Assembly (NCBI GenBank): GCA_031258035.1
Contig: JAIRNL010000297.1
Coordinates: 1-6,336, forward strand
Direction of reading: 5' to 3'
DNA length: 6,336 bases
DNA from: Azoarcus sp.
GTDB lineage: Bacteria > Pseudomonadota > Gammaproteobacteria > Burkholderiales > Rhodocyclaceae
The notes beneath the pieces were generated by a model, which saw nothing but the letters and a program-made list of their open reading frames with translations, did not search any database and had not been told where the DNA came from. The position numbers and the translations under genes were made by a program. Positions 5,682 to 6,336 of this stretch are shown here, one piece after another. The stretch's first letter is position 1. Every line of letters starts with the position of its first letter.

Positions 5682-6336
5682 ATGCTTTCCGCGCCTGGTT
5701 CGTGACCGGAACCGACACCGAAGTCGGCAAGACGCTCGCAACCTGCGTTCTCATCCACGCCGCGCGCGCGCAGGGCCATGTCGCCCTGGGCATGAAGCCG
5801 GTGGCGGCGGGCGCGGAAAAGGCCAAGGCCGGCGAGCGGATCATCAACGAAGATACCGCCCGCCTGCGCGCCGCCGGCAGCTTCGACCCCGGCCACGATC
5901 TCATCACCCCTTATTGCCTGCGCGCGCCGGTCGCGCCGCACCTGGCCGCGGAAGAAGAAAGCATCCGGATCGACCCCGAACGCATCAGCCAGGCATTCGC
6001 CGGCCTGCGGCAACGCTGCGGGCGCCTGTTCGTCGAGGGCGTGGGCGGCCTGCTCGCGCCCCTGGGCGAACGCATCGACGCTTCGCATATCGCGCACTGG
6101 CTGCAACTGCCTGCCATCCTCGTGGTCGGGCTGCGACTGGGCTGCATCAACCACGCCCTTCTCACCGCCGAAGCCATCGCCGCCCGCCATCTTCCCCTGG
6201 CTGGCTGGATCGCCAATACCCTCGCGCCGGAAATGCCCTGCCGGCAAAAGAACATTGATACTTTGCGAGGCCGCATCGACGCGCCGCTCCTGGGCACGCT
6301 TCCTTATGCGCCGGGCGCGGATCCCGCCACCCTGGC
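5678..6336 (+). CDS. bioD: ATP-dependent dethiobiotin synthetase (3' end beyond window)
   Basis: Closes the ureido ring of dethiobiotin from DAPA, CO2 and ATP; the last step before BioB. 219 codons are visible without a stop; E. coli BioD has 225 residues, so only a short tail is probably missing. Motifs are FVTGTDTEVGKTLA (8-21) with P-loop Lys18 and Thr19, MKPVAAG (39-45) with Lys40 matching E. coli Lys37, NEDTARL (57-63) with Asp59 matching the metal-binding Asp54, APVAPHLAA (83-91), LFVEGVGGLLAPL (117-129) with Glu120 matching Glu115, VVGLRLGCINHALLTAEAI (149-167), and GWIANTL (176-182) with Asn180 of the base-recognition NxD-like position. Ala44 replaces E. coli Ser41; I recall KPVAAG from other proteobacteria such as Pseudomonas, so it is not evidence of loss of function. 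The ATG at 5678 lies in the ATGA overlap with the bioC stop and begins just before the family core. Confidence 0.96.
   Translation, partial: MNAFRAWFVTGTDTEVGKTLATCVLIHAARAQGHVALGMKPVAAGAEKAKAGERIINEDTARLRAAGSFDPGHDLITPYCLRAPVAPHLAAEEESIRIDPERISQAFAGLRQRCGRLFVEGVGGLLAPLGERIDASHIAHWLQLPAILVVGLRLGCINHALLTAEAIAARHLPLAGWIANTLAPEMPCRQKNIDTLRGRIDAPLLGTLPYAPGADPATL

Noticed and set aside
5678..6336. bioD as a truncated pseudogene because no stop is seen
   Set aside because: The frame is open to the window edge with all motifs intact and 219 of about 225 expected residues; the end is cut by the window, not by mutation.

Overview
The window looks like chromosomal DNA from a GC-rich (around 70% by eye) proteobacterium, most likely a betaproteobacterium. 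This rests on the BioA subtype (WHPCTQMKHHE near the N-terminus, SSWWVNLFGH, HSHSYTGNPLACRAAL), the combination of BioH with BioC, and the strong G/C bias at third codon positions. The assignment comes from recalled family sequences, not from a search.

Layout, all on the + strand: bases 1-124 hold the upstream flank and a doubtful N-terminal extension. A glycosyltransferase (GT4-type) gene of unknown substrate follows and ends at 1486. A 133-base gap (1487-1619) carries a candidate sigma70-type promoter but no convincing terminator and no recognisable biotin operator. From 1620 to the right edge runs a tightly packed biotin operon, bioA-bioF-bioH-bioC-bioD. Its genes overlap by exactly four bases at every junction (GTGA, GTGA, ATGA, ATGA). 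bioD runs off the right edge after 219 codons, with probably only a few codons missing.

The genes form almost the whole biotin pathway. BioC methylates malonyl-ACP so that the fatty acid synthesis enzymes can extend it. BioH removes the methyl group from pimeloyl-ACP methyl ester. BioF condenses pimeloyl-ACP with alanine to give KAPA, BioA transaminates KAPA to DAPA, and BioD closes the ureido ring to give dethiobiotin. BioB, the last enzyme, is not in the window.

I found no mobile element, RNA gene, CRISPR array or clearly undescribed system. The points worth a second look are modest: an 18-base tandem duplication inside bioH, an 8-T run inside bioC, four-base overlaps at all four junctions, the absence of bioB, and non-family segments in the glycosyltransferase.
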